Positions 1 to 6,698 of a stretch of DNA of 18,709 bases are shown in pieces; positions within the stretch are counted from its first letter, which is position 1, and each line of letters opens with the position of its first letter. Position numbers and translations under genes: made by a program. The stretch lies in the NCBI GenBank assembly GCA_002372775.1, contig DFIJ01000178.1, positions 1-18,709 of the forward strand, read 5' to 3'. The DNA comes from Christensenella sp. UBA3700 (lineage in GTDB: Bacteria; Bacillota; Clostridia; Christensenellales; UBA3700). The notes below the pieces were generated by a model that was given only the letters and a program-made list of their open reading frames with translations, was not told where the DNA came from and did not search any database.

Positions 1-349
1 TTTCTACTGCCTTTTTAGAAATCTCGTTGAATTCAATACGAACATCATTTCCTTTTACGTTGCAAACTTCAGATATATGCCAAGAAATAGCTTCTCCCTC
101 TCTATCCGGGTCGCCTGCAAGATAAACTTTATCTGCTTTTGCTACTTCTTGCTTGATATACTTAATCGTTGCTTCCTTATCTGGATTGATTACATATTCT
201 GGTTCGAAGTTGTTATCCACATTAACAGCCATTCTCTTTTCAGGTAAATCTCTAACATGGCCCTTTGAAGCAATGACCTTGAAATCCTTACCTAAATACT
301 TAGATATTGTGGTTGCTTTATGTGGTGATTCTACAATTATTAATTTCAT
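1..349 (-). CDS. topA: DNA topoisomerase I, N-terminal part (cut by window edge)
   Basis: This is the first 116 codons of type IA topoisomerase I, which relaxes negatively supercoiled DNA by single-strand passage. The start reads MKLIIVESPHKATTI, the TOPRIM opening with the metal-site Glu at residue 7. KYLGKDFKVIASKGHVRDLP follows at 17-36, and the TOPRIM acidic motif DPDREGE lies at 80-86, ahead of AISWH. FNEIS near 107-111 is also a family landmark. The catalytic tyrosine and zinc domains would lie beyond the left edge and cannot be judged. The ATG at 349 has a GAAGG ribosome-binding site 7 bases upstream. Only 14 bases separate it from the stop of the membrane-protein gene before it, and no terminator lies between, so the two are probably co-transcribed. 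Family assignment is firm. Confidence 0.96.
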   Translation of the reverse strand, partial: MKLIIVESPHKATTISKYLGKDFKVIASKGHVRDLPEKRMAVNVDNNFEPEYVINPDKEATIKYIKQEVAKADKVYLAGDPDREGEAISWHISEVCNVKGNDVRIEFNEISKKAVE

Positions 350-363
350 TTATTTGCCTTCAC

Positions 364-2526
364 TTATTTTGATTTTTTAGATAACTTCTTAGGATTTAAT
401 TGAGAAAGAAGCTTTTTAGCATCATCCTTTAGGGATCCTGTAAGTGGGCTAATTGGGCTTACTTCATCATAGTAAGAAATATCTATGCATGTGTATGCAA
501 AATAGAACATTGCAATAACTGTAAAGATACTAAATACAATTAGGAATGGGCTATTGCTTGCAAATGCTGTATATTGAGCACCATCAACAGCTGAGATATA
601 TCCGCTTTGAGATGCGATTTGTGCTAAGTTCATGAATGACAATGTAGCTAATGCACTTAAGCATAAATATAATCTATTATCTGGAACGATAATTACGTAG
701 ATTAGTAATAATACTAAAGCAAATGGAAGAACATAAACAGTTGATTGAGCGCCAATAACTGCATAAGCTGCAAACATTAATGCTGAGTTTAAAACTAAAT
801 CCGCTCTATTGTTATTCTTGATATATAAGTAAATTGGCCAAGCGCTCATTGCTGCAACGAACAACCAATTAAATACTTCTATCATTGTTGATCTTGTCTT
901 ATCATTAGCAGCACCGAATACTGCATACATATTGAATGAGTCTGTAGATAAGAATGCGCTATCCTTGAAGAATTGATACATTCTCTTGAAGTATTCAAAT
1001 ACTTGACCATCCTTAACGCTGTCCCATGTCATTAACATTCCGAATACGTATAAGATAATGAAGCTAATAGCTGCTGTTAATGAGATTTCTAAAATCTTTG
1101 TCTTATCCTTAACCATTCCCCAAATTTCGAATACTGCGATAATTGGTAAAATAATTAAAGCATAGTTGCTGAATAATAAAGCACCAAGATATGTTGCACC
1201 AGCAACAATGTAATCTTTATTTAAGATTGCCATCATCATTCCAACTATAAATGCCATAGCGATTACTTCTGTTGCTGCATAGAAACTTCCGAAGAAGAAG
1301 AATACAGGAACAAATGCATAGATAGCTGAATAAATAGCAGCTGTCTTTTCTGACTTGTGCTTTGCTGTGAATGCATAAATCATGTATGTTGTAACAATTT
1401 CAGAAATAACCATTGGTAATCTCATTAAGATTGCAAAACCTAATGAACCACTCTTAATTCCTAATGAGTTTGCAACATAACCTAATATTGTGTATACAAC
1501 GCTTACACCAACAGGAGCTGTTACGCTTGTATGTGAAGAATAGAATGAAAGAAGACCACCTTCACTGCCATATTTTGCAATGCTCTCTAGAGTTGTTACA
1601 GCACTTGTTAATCCATATGAGGCAACAGAAATGATAAATCTAATAAGCAATGCACCTACCATAACGTATAGGAATATTGCAAAATTGCTTCCTAATACTT
1701 CTTTTGCCTTATCAACATTCATAAACTTTCCGAAAAACTCATCAAGTTTTGTTGTCTTCTTTTCTTTTGGAAGAACGATAGCTCCTTCTTTTGTTGTATT
1801 TGCTTTAATAGCAATAAATAATGCGCAAGCAATTAATAAGCTCATAATTGTCATTAGAATAACGAATGTTATAGAACCGCCATTTTCTAATGTGTTCTTA
1901 TCTGTAATTCTTAGAACTTCAATTGTATTATCCTTTGAGAATGATTCTGGGATAGATTCAACTTTCTTTAAAGAAACGTTATCTACATATGCTGTTGCTG
2001 AAACAGCAGTGTTTGTAGAATTACCTGTTCCGATTGTTAATTTAACATCGCCACTTACACTTGATGTGAAGTAATATGTAAATGTTTCCCATTCACCATC
2101 TGTATCTTTTGTAATGTTTAATCCGACAAAGCTTTCAGCTGTATCAAAACCAAATCTAAATCCAATATCATTGCTTGTTGATACTGAATCAACTTTTACA
2201 TATGCTTTAATCTCATAAGACTTATTCTTCTCAAGAGTAACAGTTTGATACAAATAAGTATACTTGCTTGTAACTGAGAACTTTGCATAATATGAACCAA
2301 GCTTTGGATCATATGAGTCATCTCTTGTATTCTTTGGGAAAGAAACAGTAGATGTATCTGTAGCAGTCCAAGATGTAACTGTACCTGAATCATTTACCTT
2401 TTCAAAATCTGAGTTAGTCAAAAGATTAACATCGTAATCTGTAGAATTTTTGCAAGCTGTGAAACTCATTAATGCCACAACTAGGATTGCGATAATTGTT
2501 AATGTGATTAAAATTCTTCTTTTCAT
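364..2526 (-). CDS. Lipoprotein-like protein: carbohydrate-binding-like domain plus polytopic membrane region, function unknown
   Basis: The protein has 720 residues. I do not recognise a named family. A basic, hydrophobic N-terminus (1-24) ends in SFTAC with Cys25, an acceptable but imperfect lipobox. Residues about 33-190 look like a beta-sandwich of the CBM4/9 or galactose-binding type: they begin NLLTNSDFE, contain aromatic-rich strands and GEWETFTYYF, and end AYVDNVSLKKV. A membrane segment (217-240), a lysine-rich linker (241-280) and roughly ten to twelve more hydrophobic segments from 281 to 680 follow, then a basic lysine-rich tail. The stretch 296-350 (SIAKYG, LLSFYSSHT, APVGVSVVYTILG) resembles the first loop of GT-C glycosyltransferases of clostridia, but the usual Asp and YPP are absent. 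ATG at 2526 is preferred over ATG at 2559 because AGGTGG lies 6 bases upstream and the signal sequence starts there. It is followed closely by topA. A role at the cell surface is inferred only. Confidence 0.85.
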   Translation of the reverse strand: MKRRILITLTIIAILVVALMSFTACKNSTDYDVNLLTNSDFEKVNDSGTVTSWTATDTSTVSFPKNTRDDSYDPKLGSYYAKFSVTSKYTYLYQTVTLEKNKSYEIKAYVKVDSVSTSNDIGFRFGFDTAESFVGLNITKDTDGEWETFTYYFTSSVSGDVKLTIGTGNSTNTAVSATAYVDNVSLKKVESIPESFSKDNTIEVLRITDKNTLENGGSITFVILMTIMSLLIACALFIAIKANTTKEGAIVLPKEKKTTKLDEFFGKFMNVDKAKEVLGSNFAIFLYVMVGALLIRFIISVASYGLTSAVTTLESIAKYGSEGGLLSFYSSHTSVTAPVGVSVVYTILGYVANSLGIKSGSLGFAILMRLPMVISEIVTTYMIYAFTAKHKSEKTAAIYSAIYAFVPVFFFFGSFYAATEVIAMAFIVGMMMAILNKDYIVAGATYLGALLFSNYALIILPIIAVFEIWGMVKDKTKILEISLTAAISFIILYVFGMLMTWDSVKDGQVFEYFKRMYQFFKDSAFLSTDSFNMYAVFGAANDKTRSTMIEVFNWLFVAAMSAWPIYLYIKNNNRADLVLNSALMFAAYAVIGAQSTVYVLPFALVLLLIYVIIVPDNRLYLCLSALATLSFMNLAQIASQSGYISAVDGAQYTAFASNSPFLIVFSIFTVIAMFYFAYTCIDISYYDEVSPISPLTGSLKDDAKKLLSQLNPKKLSKKSK

Positions 2527-2567
2527 TATAAGCCACCTGTTAATTAACGTTTGCTGCATTTATTTAT

Positions 2568-2596
2568 ATAATAATCAAATTGAGTGGCATTATCAA
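2568..2596 (-). promoter_or_regulatory. Sigma-A-type promoter of the membrane lipoprotein-topA unit
   Basis: On the minus strand TTGATA (2591-2596) and TATTAT (2568-2573) are separated by exactly 17 bases. Transcription would begin about 35 bases before the ATG at 2526. It lies downstream of the rplS terminator, as expected for the start of a new unit. Confidence 0.7.
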
Positions 2597-2635
2597 GCAT
2601 AATTATTAAAATAAAATATTATAATATATATTATT

Positions 2636-2667
2636 ATAAGAAAAATGCTCCCGATTTCTCGAGAGCA
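2636..2667 (-). terminator. Rho-independent terminator after rplS
   Basis: In the minus-strand transcript TGCTCTCGA and TCGGGAGCA form a 9-bp stem (one G-U pair) closed by a GAAA tetraloop, followed by TTTTTCTT. It sits about 25 bases after the rplS stop and separates rplS from the membrane lipoprotein gene. Confidence 0.9.
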
Positions 2668-2691
2668 CTTTTAATCTAAATCATAGAAAGA

Positions 2692-3039
2692 TTAGTCTTC
2701 AACTTCTGTTAATCTAGCAGCCTTACCAATTCTGTTTCTTAGGTAATATAACTTAGCTCTAGCAGCCTTACCATGCTTTACAACATCGATATGGTCGATT
2801 CTTGGTGAATGTAATGGGAATGTTCTTTCAACGCCTACACCATAAGAAATCTTTCTTACTGTGAATGTTTCACGAACGCTACCATGCTTGAAAGCAATTA
2901 CGATACCTTCAAATGCTTGTAATCTTTCCTTGTTACCTTCCTTAATCTTAACGAATACCTTAACCGTATCACCGATTGCGATTTCTGGAAGATCTGTTCT
3001 TAAACTTTCTTTTTCAATAACATCAATAATATTGCTCAT
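2692..3039 (-). CDS. rplS: 50S ribosomal protein L19
   Basis: L19 sits at the interface of the 30S and 50S subunits. The 115 residues are the normal length. Landmarks are the SH3-like core with [14 protein letters not shown] near 22-35, [11 protein letters not shown] near 39-49, and [11 protein letters not shown] near 72-82, followed by a basic tail ([16 protein letters not shown]). The ATG at 3039 has GGAGG about 9 bases upstream. In many Bacillota rplS follows trmD directly. Here DUF1292, rbgA and rnhB intervene, and rplS has its own promoter, leader and terminator, so it can be expressed alone, with possible readthrough from rnhB since no terminator is visible after that gene. Confidence 0.98.
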   Translation of the reverse strand: MSNIIDVIEKESLRTDLPEIAIGDTVKVFVKIKEGNKERLQAFEGIVIAFKHGSVRETFTVRKISYGVGVERTFPLHSPRIDHIDVVKHGKAARAKLYYLRNRIGKAARLTEVED

Positions 3040-3128
3040 TGTGACTTACCTCCAATTTGTTTGACGAAGCATTCTTACCTACTTTAGTTCTCTTAGGCAG
3101 CGGACTACCCCGAAGTCATTGCTCAAAT
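3040..3128 (-). promoter_or_regulatory. Structured 5' leader of rplS, candidate L19 autoregulatory leader
   Basis: Between the promoter and the rplS start the RNA can fold. A hairpin with arms GGGTAG and CTGCCT and a TCCG loop (plus-strand 3095-3110) is extended by CTT/AAG beyond a small bulge. An outer pairing TTTGA (3123-3127) with TCAAA (3060-3064) could close the domain, with GCA/TGC next to it. Ribosomal-protein leaders upstream of rplS are known in Bacillota (L19_leader). I infer the assignment from position and folding, not from a covariance-model match. Confidence 0.5.
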
Positions 3129-3157
3129 ATAATAACAAAACAATTACCTATTCGCAA
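3129..3157 (-). promoter_or_regulatory. Promoter of rplS
   Basis: TTGCGA (3152-3157) and TATTAT (3129-3134) on the minus strand have a 17-base spacer. The predicted start near 3122 gives a leader of about 83 bases. The promoter lies immediately after the rnhB stop. Confidence 0.65.
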
Positions 3158-3167
3158 CTATTTTTTC

Positions 3168-3800
3168 CTAGTTTTCAACAAAATGTGTTATAAAAGTTTT
3201 CCTATGAATTGGGCATGGTCCGATGGTCTTTAATGCGGCTATGTGTTTAGCAGAGCCATATCCTTTGTTTGAAGCAAAATCGTATCCTGGATACATTTTG
3301 TCATATTCAACCATCATTCTATCTCTTGTAACTTTTGCAAGAATTGAAGCACAAGCTATAGTATAACTTTTAGCATCACCTTTTATAATTGGCTCAATTG
3401 GAACATTGCTATCTATCTTTACAGCATCAATCAAAACAACATCCAATTTTGTCTTTTCCTGTATATCTTGTATGGCTTTAGCCATACAATTTTCAGTTGC
3501 TTGAAGAATATTAATTTCATCAATTGTCTTTTCATCAAGCATCTCAATTTGATATGCTATAGCCTTTTCTTTTATCTTTTCAAATAGAATTTCTCTATTT
3601 CTTTCTGTTACTTTCTTTGAGTCATTTACCCCTTGAATAATGTCTTCATCATTAAGTGGCATTACACAACAAGCAACAACTACAGGACCAGCAAGCGGAC
3701 CTCTACCTACTTCATCAATGCCACCAATAAATTTCATCCCTTGAGCAAGTTTAGCATGCTCAAATTCTAACATTGTCATTGTATCGTGTTTAGTTTTCAT
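3168..3800 (-). CDS. rnhB: Ribonuclease HII
   Basis: Type 2 RNase H removes single ribonucleotides and RNA primers from RNA/DNA hybrids. The 210-residue protein contains the opening motif GGIDEVGRGPLAGPVV, giving catalytic Asp29 and Glu30. The third acidic residue is in VLIDAV (Asp125) and the fourth in KGDAKS (Asp142). These are followed by IACASILAKVTRDRMM and the substrate-binding tail ending HRKTFITHF. All four metal-binding positions appear intact. The ATG shares one base with the rbgA stop (TAATG), and AAGGGTGA at the end of rbgA serves as its ribosome-binding site, so the two are translationally coupled. The rbgA-rnhB pairing is common in Bacillota. Confidence 0.97.
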   Translation of the reverse strand: MKTKHDTMTMLEFEHAKLAQGMKFIGGIDEVGRGPLAGPVVVACCVMPLNDEDIIQGVNDSKKVTERNREILFEKIKEKAIAYQIEMLDEKTIDEINILQATENCMAKAIQDIQEKTKLDVVLIDAVKIDSNVPIEPIIKGDAKSYTIACASILAKVTRDRMMVEYDKMYPGYDFASNKGYGSAKHIAALKTIGPCPIHRKTFITHFVEN

Positions 3801-4660
3801 TATTCACCCTTTGGAAAATCAAGCATAATTTTGCCTAATTTTTGCTTTCTAAAATCATCTATAACAGCATTATAGACTCTATCGTAATCGTAATTATTTT
3901 TATTAAGCAAGAAGCCTCTGTTCCTAGCAATACCGTCTATAACTTCTATATTGTCGTCAGAGAAGTTCTCAAGCTTATATCTATCCATAAAAACTTGCTT
4001 ATTATTCTCTCTATAGAACTTTATAAGTTCTATTGTTAATTCATCAAGATATACAACACCATCTTTAATCGAACCAATAAATGCTAAATGCTTCGCTATT
4101 GTTTGATTCTCAAAAGCTGGTGGTAATGTTCCTGGAGTATCTAAAAGTTCAACACCTTCAGCAAGAGAAACCCATTGTTTTCCTCTTGTTACACCAGGTC
4201 TATTTCCTGTAATTGCTCTTTTTTGTCTACATAAAGAATTTATTAATGTTGACTTACCAGTATTTGGAACACCAATAACCATAGCTCTTATAGATTTGAT
4301 AGCTCCCTTCTTTGCATATTTTTCAATCATGGCTTTATTTAATAGTTTTAACTTACTGATAATAATATCTTTTTGTTTTCCAGATATCGAATCAGCTATG
4401 ACATAGTCATATCCTTTTTCGTTAAAATATTTTTGCCATTTTTGTAAGTCTTCTTTTTCTACTAAATCTTGTTTGTTGATTATATATAAAATTGGTTTAG
4501 AACCAACCATTTCATTGAATTTAGGATTAATACAAGAAGTGATCGCACGAGCATCAAGAACATATATTACACAATTAACTTGTGCAATACTCTCTTGCAT
4601 CATACGCATAGCTTTGGTCATGTGACCTGGATACCATTGTATTATTTTGTTTTCACTCAT
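3800..4660 (-). CDS. rbgA: Ribosome biogenesis GTPase RbgA (YlqF)
   Basis: RbgA is a circularly permuted GTPase required for late assembly of the 50S subunit. The permuted order is visible: G4 NKQD at 62-65 comes first, then G1 GVPNTGKS at 130-137, G2 in PGVT at 155-158 and G3 DTPG at 174-177. The N-terminus contains WYPGHMTKAM, typical of the family. The C-terminal ANTAR-like RNA-binding region contains NRGFLLN and the end is basic. The 286-residue length is normal. The start at 4660 has AAGGAA upstream in a short gap after the DUF1292 gene, and the end overlaps rnhB by one base. Confidence 0.96.
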   Translation of the reverse strand: MSENKIIQWYPGHMTKAMRMMQESIAQVNCVIYVLDARAITSCINPKFNEMVGSKPILYIINKQDLVEKEDLQKWQKYFNEKGYDYVIADSISGKQKDIIISKLKLLNKAMIEKYAKKGAIKSIRAMVIGVPNTGKSTLINSLCRQKRAITGNRPGVTRGKQWVSLAEGVELLDTPGTLPPAFENQTIAKHLAFIGSIKDGVVYLDELTIELIKFYRENNKQVFMDRYKLENFSDDNIEVIDGIARNRGFLLNKNNYDYDRVYNAVIDDFRKQKLGKIMLDFPKGE

Positions 4661-4694
4661 TGTTTTATTCCTTATTCTCGCGATAGCAATTCAA

Positions 4695-5000
4695 TTACTC
4701 TTCGTCTTGCTTTTCATCAAAAAGTCTATCGTAAATCTCAAAAATTGTGCTTATTGTATTTACATTCTTAACAAGTTTTACTTCTTGCTTAACCTCATCA
4801 ATTAAGAATACTTCGCCAGCGTTTTCCCAATCACCAGCATTGGCAGCTTCTACGTCGACCATAATAGCGTACATTTTGTTATCAAAAGGAATTAAAGCTT
4901 CTTGTTCGTATTCATGCTTCTTTCCCTTTTCATCTTCAAGCCAAACTGGATCTAAACAGTTCTCATCCATGATTGAGTCTATTACGTTATTGTATTTCAT
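4695..5000 (-). CDS. Small acidic protein, probable DUF1292 (YrzB-like)
   Basis: This 101-residue protein is acidic overall, with clusters such as LEDEKGKKHEYEQE and a tail ending DEKQDEE. The pattern of a beta-rich core (LIPFDNKMYAIMVD, EVFLIDEVK), then a segment like VNTISTIFEIYDRLFDE, matches my memory of DUF1292 proteins, small Bacillota proteins of unknown function. The assignment rests on overall pattern and could be wrong. The ATG shares a base with the trmD stop and is preceded by GGGGG, so it is translated from the same mRNA as trmD. It occupies the place where rplS is usually found. No membrane segment or signal peptide is visible. Its function is unknown. Confidence 0.85.
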   Translation of the reverse strand: MKYNNVIDSIMDENCLDPVWLEDEKGKKHEYEQEALIPFDNKMYAIMVDVEAANAGDWENAGEVFLIDEVKQEVKLVKNVNTISTIFEIYDRLFDEKQDEE

Positions 5001-5674
5001 TATTTATCCCCCAATAAATCTGGTCTTCTTTCCTTTGTAATTTCTAATTGCTTTTCATATCTCCATTTTGCAATGTTTTGATGATTACCACTTAGTAATA
5101 CTTCTGGCACTTCCATTCCCTCAAAAACTTGTGGATGAGTATATTGTGGATACTCTAAAAGTCCATTTGAAAAGCTCTCTTCTGATGTAGATTCTTGATT
5201 ACCAAGAACTCCATCTATATATCTAGATACGGCATTAATAGCAACCATTGCTGCCATTTCTCCGCCAGTTAAAACATAATCGCCAATAGATAATTCCATA
5301 TCTATATCTAAGTCAATTATTCTTTGATCTATACCTTCATAGTTTCCGCAAACAAACATTAAGTTCTCTTCTTTTGCTAACTTTTGAACAAGATTTTGAG
5401 ATAAAGTTTCTCCTTTAGGAGAAAGATATATCCTTAAGCACTTATGATCTTTATCTACTGCATTAATAGAATCATGAAGTGGTTGTGGTGTCATAACCAT
5501 ACCAGCCCCACCGCCAAATGGAGTATCATCTACTTTTTTATGCTTATCCAAAGAGTAGTCTCTAATATTTGTTGTATTTAAAGTAAAAAGCCCCTTTTCT
5601 TGAGCTTTTCCTAAAATACCGACTTTAAGCGAGTCGAACATCTCTGGAAAAAGAGTAAGTACCTCAATCCTCAT
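5000..5674 (-). CDS. trmD: tRNA (guanine-37-N1)-methyltransferase
   Basis: TrmD methylates G37 of tRNAs with G36 using S-adenosylmethionine and prevents +1 frameshifting. The 224 residues contain [14 protein letters not shown] at 48-61, [11 protein letters not shown] at 108-118 and the knot motif [12 protein letters not shown] at 131-142, then [12 protein letters not shown] and LLSGNH. The ATG at 5674 begins the canonical [13 protein letters not shown] and has GAGGAAG 9 bases upstream. A TTG six codons earlier (5692) overlaps that ribosome-binding site and is rejected. It overlaps the rimM end by 11 bases. The residue aligned with the general-base Asp of characterised TrmD appears to be Glu166 (EESF), and the usual YTRP reads YTHP. 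Confidence 0.97.
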   Translation of the reverse strand: MRIEVLTLFPEMFDSLKVGILGKAQEKGLFTLNTTNIRDYSLDKHKKVDDTPFGGGAGMVMTPQPLHDSINAVDKDHKCLRIYLSPKGETLSQNLVQKLAKEENLMFVCGNYEGIDQRIIDLDIDMELSIGDYVLTGGEMAAMVAINAVSRYIDGVLGNQESTSEESFSNGLLEYPQYTHPQVFEGMEVPEVLLSGNHQNIAKWRYEKQLEITKERRPDLLGDK

Positions 5675-6170
5675 AAGTTGCAACTTCCTCAAATGTTTGT
5701 TTATCTAACAAAACTTGTTTATTTTCAATATCTACTTTTAATAGTAATTTCTTAATTGCTGGAATCATCACTTCTTTTCCATCATTTGCTGAAATTACAT
5801 AAACATCAGCTGCTCCATATTGAAGAACATCTGATATAACGCCAATCTCTTTATCTTCGATAAACACCTTACAGCCAATAACATCAACTATAAAGAATCT
5901 ACCCTCTTTTAGTTCAACAGCATCTTTTTTATCTACCTCTACTGTTTTACCACGTAAAAGTTCTGCTGCATTTCTATCTTTAATTTCATCTAAAGTTAAA
6001 TATACTTCTTTATTTGAAACTTGAGATTGTATAACTGTGTATTTGTGATTTTCAATAAAAATTTCTTTAAGTTTTTTAAAACGAGCCACATCATCAGTAA
6101 GAGGATCAATTTTAATAGCTCCTCTTACCCCATGTGGTCTTACGATAGTTCCTACAGTATACCTATCCAT
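5664..6170 (-). CDS. rimM: Ribosome maturation factor RimM
   Basis: RimM assists assembly of the 30S head, binding near S19 and 16S rRNA. The 168 residues show the N-terminal RimM barrel opening [16 protein letters not shown] near 6-21 and the C-terminal PRC-barrel with [17 protein letters not shown] and [14 protein letters not shown]. The length is normal. The gene ends in TGA, showing that TGA is a stop in this genome. The ATG shares a base with the khpA stop. No convincing Shine-Dalgarno sequence precedes it, so translation probably depends on coupling to khpA. Confidence 0.96.
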   Translation of the reverse strand: MDRYTVGTIVRPHGVRGAIKIDPLTDDVARFKKLKEIFIENHKYTVIQSQVSNKEVYLTLDEIKDRNAAELLRGKTVEVDKKDAVELKEGRFFIVDVIGCKVFIEDKEIGVISDVLQYGAADVYVISANDGKEVMIPAIKKLLLKVDIENKQVLLDKQTFEEVATYED

Positions 6171-6403
6171 TATTTTTCAATAATTTCTACTGATACCTTT
6201 GTCTTTGTTCTATTAGCGCCAGCCTTAACGATTGTACGGATAGCTTTAGCAATTCTGCCTTGCTTTCCGATAATCTTACCAACTTGGTCTTTTTCAGCGA
6301 TAACATTAATAACTAAAACGCCATCTTGTTCGCTAGATTCGATTGTAACTGCGTTAATATCATCGACAAGTTGTGATACGATGAACTTAACTAATTCTTC
6401 CAT
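6170..6403 (-). CDS. khpA: KH-domain RNA-binding protein KhpA (YlqC)
   Basis: This small single-KH protein usually pairs with KhpB and binds RNA; in Gram-positive bacteria the pair influences cell division and elongation. The 77 residues carry the KH core VIAEKDQVGKIIGKQGRIAK, with the GKQG loop at 46-49. I chose ATG at 6403, one base after the rpsP stop, which gives the usual MEELVKFI start. A TTG at 6412 would add three residues and overlap rpsP by 8 bases, and cannot be excluded. The rpsP-khpA-rimM-trmD order is the standard one. Confidence 0.94.
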   Translation of the reverse strand: MEELVKFIVSQLVDDINAVTIESSEQDGVLVINVIAEKDQVGKIIGKQGRIAKAIRTIVKAGANRTKTKVSVEIIEK

Positions 6404-6404
6404 A

Positions 6405-6650
6405 TTACTCAATAATACCTTGTTTCTTTAGTAAAGCTCTAACAGTGTCTGTAGGTTGAGCACCATTCTTTAACCATTTCTTAGCTGCTTCAGCATTGAT
6501 GTTGATTTCAGCTGGATTCTTAGTTGGATCATATGTACCAACGTTTTCTAAGTATTCAGCGCCTCTAGCTTTTCTTCCATCGATAGCAACGATTCTGTAG
6601 AAAGGTGCATGTGTCTTACCCATTCTTGTTAATCTTAATTTAACTGCCAT
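6405..6650 (-). CDS. rpsP: 30S ribosomal protein S16
   Basis: S16 binds 16S rRNA early in 30S assembly. The 81 residues begin MAVKLRLTRMGKTHAPFYRIVA, except that the Lys-Lys-Arg form of many homologues varies here, and continue with GRKARGAEYLENVGTYDP and KWLKNGAQPTDTV, all family hallmarks. AGGAGAT lies about 7 bases before the ATG. It follows ffh after a 48-base AT-rich gap in which TAATATATAAA appears twice; no terminator is visible there, so it is likely read from the ylxM-ffh promoter. Confidence 0.98.
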   Translation of the reverse strand: MAVKLRLTRMGKTHAPFYRIVAIDGRKARGAEYLENVGTYDPTKNPAEININAEAAKKWLKNGAQPTDTVRALLKKQGIIE

Positions 6651-6698
6651 GTTTTTTATCTCCTTTATATATTAAATTTTATTTATCTATTTTATATA

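Noticed and set aside
1580..2074. 164-codon plus-strand open frame
   Set aside because: It lies wholly opposite the membrane lipoprotein gene, has no ribosome-binding site of note and no recognisable domain; it is an antisense shadow of an AT-rich gene.
3150..3180. Possible terminator after rnhB (AACTA...TAGTT)
   Set aside because: The stem is only 5 bp with an A-rich loop and no T-tract follows, so it would not terminate.
5675..5692. Longer trmD start at TTG
   Set aside because: The bases from the TTG contain the ribosome-binding site for the ATG at 5674, where the canonical [13 protein letters not shown] begins.
6021..6431. 136-codon plus-strand frame across rimM, khpA and rpsP
   Set aside because: It crosses three well-established genes on the other strand and has no family features.
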